Assembly (NCBI GenBank): GCA_039934875.1
Contig: JBDTLH010000181.1
Location: 1 to 6,416, forward strand
Reading direction: 5' to 3'
Length of the DNA: 6,416 nt
Source of the DNA: JBDTLH01 sp039934875
Lineage (GTDB): Bacteria > Acidobacteriota > Terriglobia > Terriglobales > Acidobacteriaceae
Positions 5,191-6,416 of the stretch are shown piece after piece. A program made the position numbers and the translations under genes. Under the pieces are notes generated by a model. The model was not told the DNA's origin. It saw nothing but the letters and a program-made list of their open reading frames with translations, and did not search any database. How positions within the stretch are numbered: the first letter of the stretch is position 1; each line of letters starts with the position of its first letter.

Positions 5191-6416
5191 CTGCCGGCTG
5201 GGCGTGGTAAAGAAGAGTTCCTTCCCGTCCGCGCGCCAGGCGCTCGAACCGCCGCCGCCAGTCGAAACCTGCCACTTGCCCGGCCCGTTGGGGAAGGACC
5301 GGACATAAATCTCATAAGGGCCGCCCTCGCTCGAAGAATAGGCGATCCACCGTCCGTCGGGAGAGATGCTCGGCCAGTACGAGGGGTAGGGCGCAGCCGG
5401 ATCTCCGGCGGCGAAGGGTTGGCGGCCATCGGGTTTGAAGCCTGCGCCCAGCGGAAGCGCCCATACATGCGGCCCTATGCCTTCGCTGCGCTCAAAGGCG
5501 AGGTAGCTGCCATCGCGAGCGACAAAGAGTGGAGAATCGAAGACCGAGTTTTTATCGAGGATTGCCTCCTCGGCGCCGCTGCCGTCCGCGGAGCGCTTGA
5601 ATATCCCGCGGAAGGGGCCGCGGATGGAGGAGTAAAAGATGAATTTGCCGTCCGCCGTCCAGACCGGATTGTCCTGACGGCCGGGACCAAAGGTGATGCG
5701 GGTGTGGGTGCCGCGGGCGAGATCGAGCACCCACACATCCGCCACGCCGTTGGTTTCAAAGAGCGAGTAGGCAAGACGGGAGCCGTCGGGCGAGAGCGTC
5801 GGATGCAAATATATCCCGGTCACCGGCGCGGACAAGCCTAAGGATTTCCCTTTGGGGTCGAACCAGGCAAGCTGCGAAGCCCCGGACGCGCCGCCCAGCG
5901 AATGCAGCGCCAGCCGGCCGCTCTGCGACGCCGAGAATACGCCATAGACGCTGCCGGCATTTTCCGTCAGATGCTCCGCGATGGGAACGGCCTCGCCGCT
6001 CAAAGAAAGGTCTTTCGCATTGAAGCGTTGCGCCATCAACGTGCTCTCGCGCGGGAACAACAGGTATCCGGGGGCGGCGTAGATCGCCGGCCAGCCGCCG
6101 CGGAAGAGCAGCCGTCCGCTGCGTGAATTCGGGGAATCCGGCGAATCGAGCGAACCGATGAAGACCCCGCTATTCTCCGGCTTGTCCGAGCGGACGTAAT
6201 ACAGAAAATGCTTGCCGTCAGGCAGAAAATCCGGCCAGCGATGCGAGTTCTCGCTGTCCGCGGTGGAGAGGTGGGTCACGGGAACGGGCGCGCCTCCGGA
6301 GGAGGAGATGCGCAGCAACGGCTTCGCCGTGTCGGGAGTGAAAAGGATCGTTCCATCGCTGCTGGTTCCGCTCCAGGACCCGCCGCGTCCCGCTCGCGCG
6401 TCCGCCAAAATCTGCG
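4978..6416 (-). CDS. C-terminal propeller of a Ser/Thr kinase-TolB/PD40 fusion protein (5' end outside the window)
   Basis: About 478 residues are visible and the reading frame is open to the window edge; the apparent TTG start near 6408 is only an internal Leu (..QILADARAGRGGSWSG). The visible part is a six- to seven-bladed beta-propeller built from PD40/TolB-type repeats of the 'SPDG.. I.Y' kind. Numbered from that Leu, they lie near residues 59-71 (PDFLPDGKHFLYY), 202-214 (HPTLSPDGSRLAY), 248-260 (PVWTADGKFIFYS), 290-305, 347-358 (SISPDGRWIAYS), 389-400 (SAWRADGKELFF) and 438-452 (LGAFAVAPDGKRFLL). The C-terminus is WDAELKK. In Acidobacteriota this arrangement is characteristic of eukaryotic-like Ser/Thr kinases with an N-terminal kinase, a transmembrane helix and a periplasmic propeller sensor. 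The kinase relic immediately downstream supports this, but the kinase half of this copy is not in view. A stand-alone TolB-like protein remains possible. The stop overlaps the start of the next copy by ATGA. Confidence 0.85.
   Translation of the reverse strand, partial: QILADARAGRGGSWSGTSSDGTILFTPDTAKPLLRISSSGGAPVPVTHLSTADSENSHRWPDFLPDGKHFLYYVRSDKPENSGVFIGSLDSPDSPNSRSGRLLFRGGWPAIYAAPGYLLFPRESTLMAQRFNAKDLSLSGEAVPIAEHLTENAGSVYGVFSASQSGRLALHSLGGASGASQLAWFDPKGKSLGLSAPVTGIYLHPTLSPDGSRLAYSLFETNGVADVWVLDLARGTHTRITFGPGRQDNPVWTADGKFIFYSSIRGPFRGIFKRSADGSGAEEAILDKNSVFDSPLFVARDGSYLAFERSEGIGPHVWALPLGAGFKPDGRQPFAAGDPAAPYPSYWPSISPDGRWIAYSSSEGGPYEIYVRSFPNGPGKWQVSTGGGGSSAWRADGKELFFTTPSRQMMGVAVSSENGSLKLGTPALLFSGFPFLSDQLGAFAVAPDGKRFLLNSVTTGGGGKPLILITDWDAELKK

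Noticed and set aside
4559..5308. Plus-strand frame of 249 codons across the end of the propeller gene and the relic
   Set aside because: It is antisense to two segments with clear propeller and kinase similarity. Its length is explained by the duplicated, GC-rich sequence lacking stops in that frame.
1..6416. CRISPR array, tRNA/rRNA gene, insertion sequence or prophage
   Set aside because: No regularly spaced repeats, cloverleaf-like segment, transposase/integrase reading frame or terminal inverted repeats were seen.

Overview
The window is GC-rich, densely packed chromosomal DNA, most likely from an Acidobacteriota genome (Terriglobia-like). This is inferred from the mixture of genes: tandem Ser/Thr kinases fused to a TolB/PD40-type beta-propeller, which are expanded in that phylum, plus a PRC-barrel/MgtE_N/CBS protein, a small two-helix membrane protein and a polytopic membrane protein of unknown function. 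No rRNA, tRNA, CRISPR array or insertion sequence was seen.

Layout. (1) Positions 1-338, minus strand: the 5' end of gltX (glutamyl-tRNA synthetase). (2) 482-811, plus: a small two-helix membrane protein behind a strong ribosome binding site. (3) 849-1460, minus: a polytopic membrane protein with a His-rich motif, convergent with the previous gene and divergent from the next. (4) 1520-2584, plus: tdh, a zinc-dependent L-threonine 3-dehydrogenase with all metal-binding Cys/His/Glu positions present. (5) 2627-3110, plus: a RelB/RelE-type toxin-antitoxin pair with a 17-nt gene overlap, preceded by a perfect 16-bp palindrome that is a good candidate autoregulatory operator. (6) 3180-4442, plus: a soluble protein with two PRC-barrel-like segments, an MgtE N-terminal domain and two CBS domains, but no transport domain. 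A degenerate copy of the relBE palindrome (13 of 16 bases) sits just before its start. (7) 4534-6416, minus: two tandem kinase/propeller paralogues. The upstream one enters from the window edge and is intact as far as visible. The downstream one is a relic in which the first ~83 kinase residues are joined, out of frame, to the last ~68 propeller residues.

How the parts relate. Most neighbours look functionally independent (translation, threonine catabolism, toxin-antitoxin, metal sensing, signalling). The clear units are the relBE operon and the kinase tandem, whose two members overlap by ATGA. The points most worth following are the kinase deletion junction, which falls at an ATGATGG microhomology inside a 14-bp palindrome, and the pair of related palindromes in front of relB and the CBS gene. 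I found no convincing new multi-gene system; the least understood intact genes are the two membrane proteins and the PRC/MgtE_N/CBS protein.
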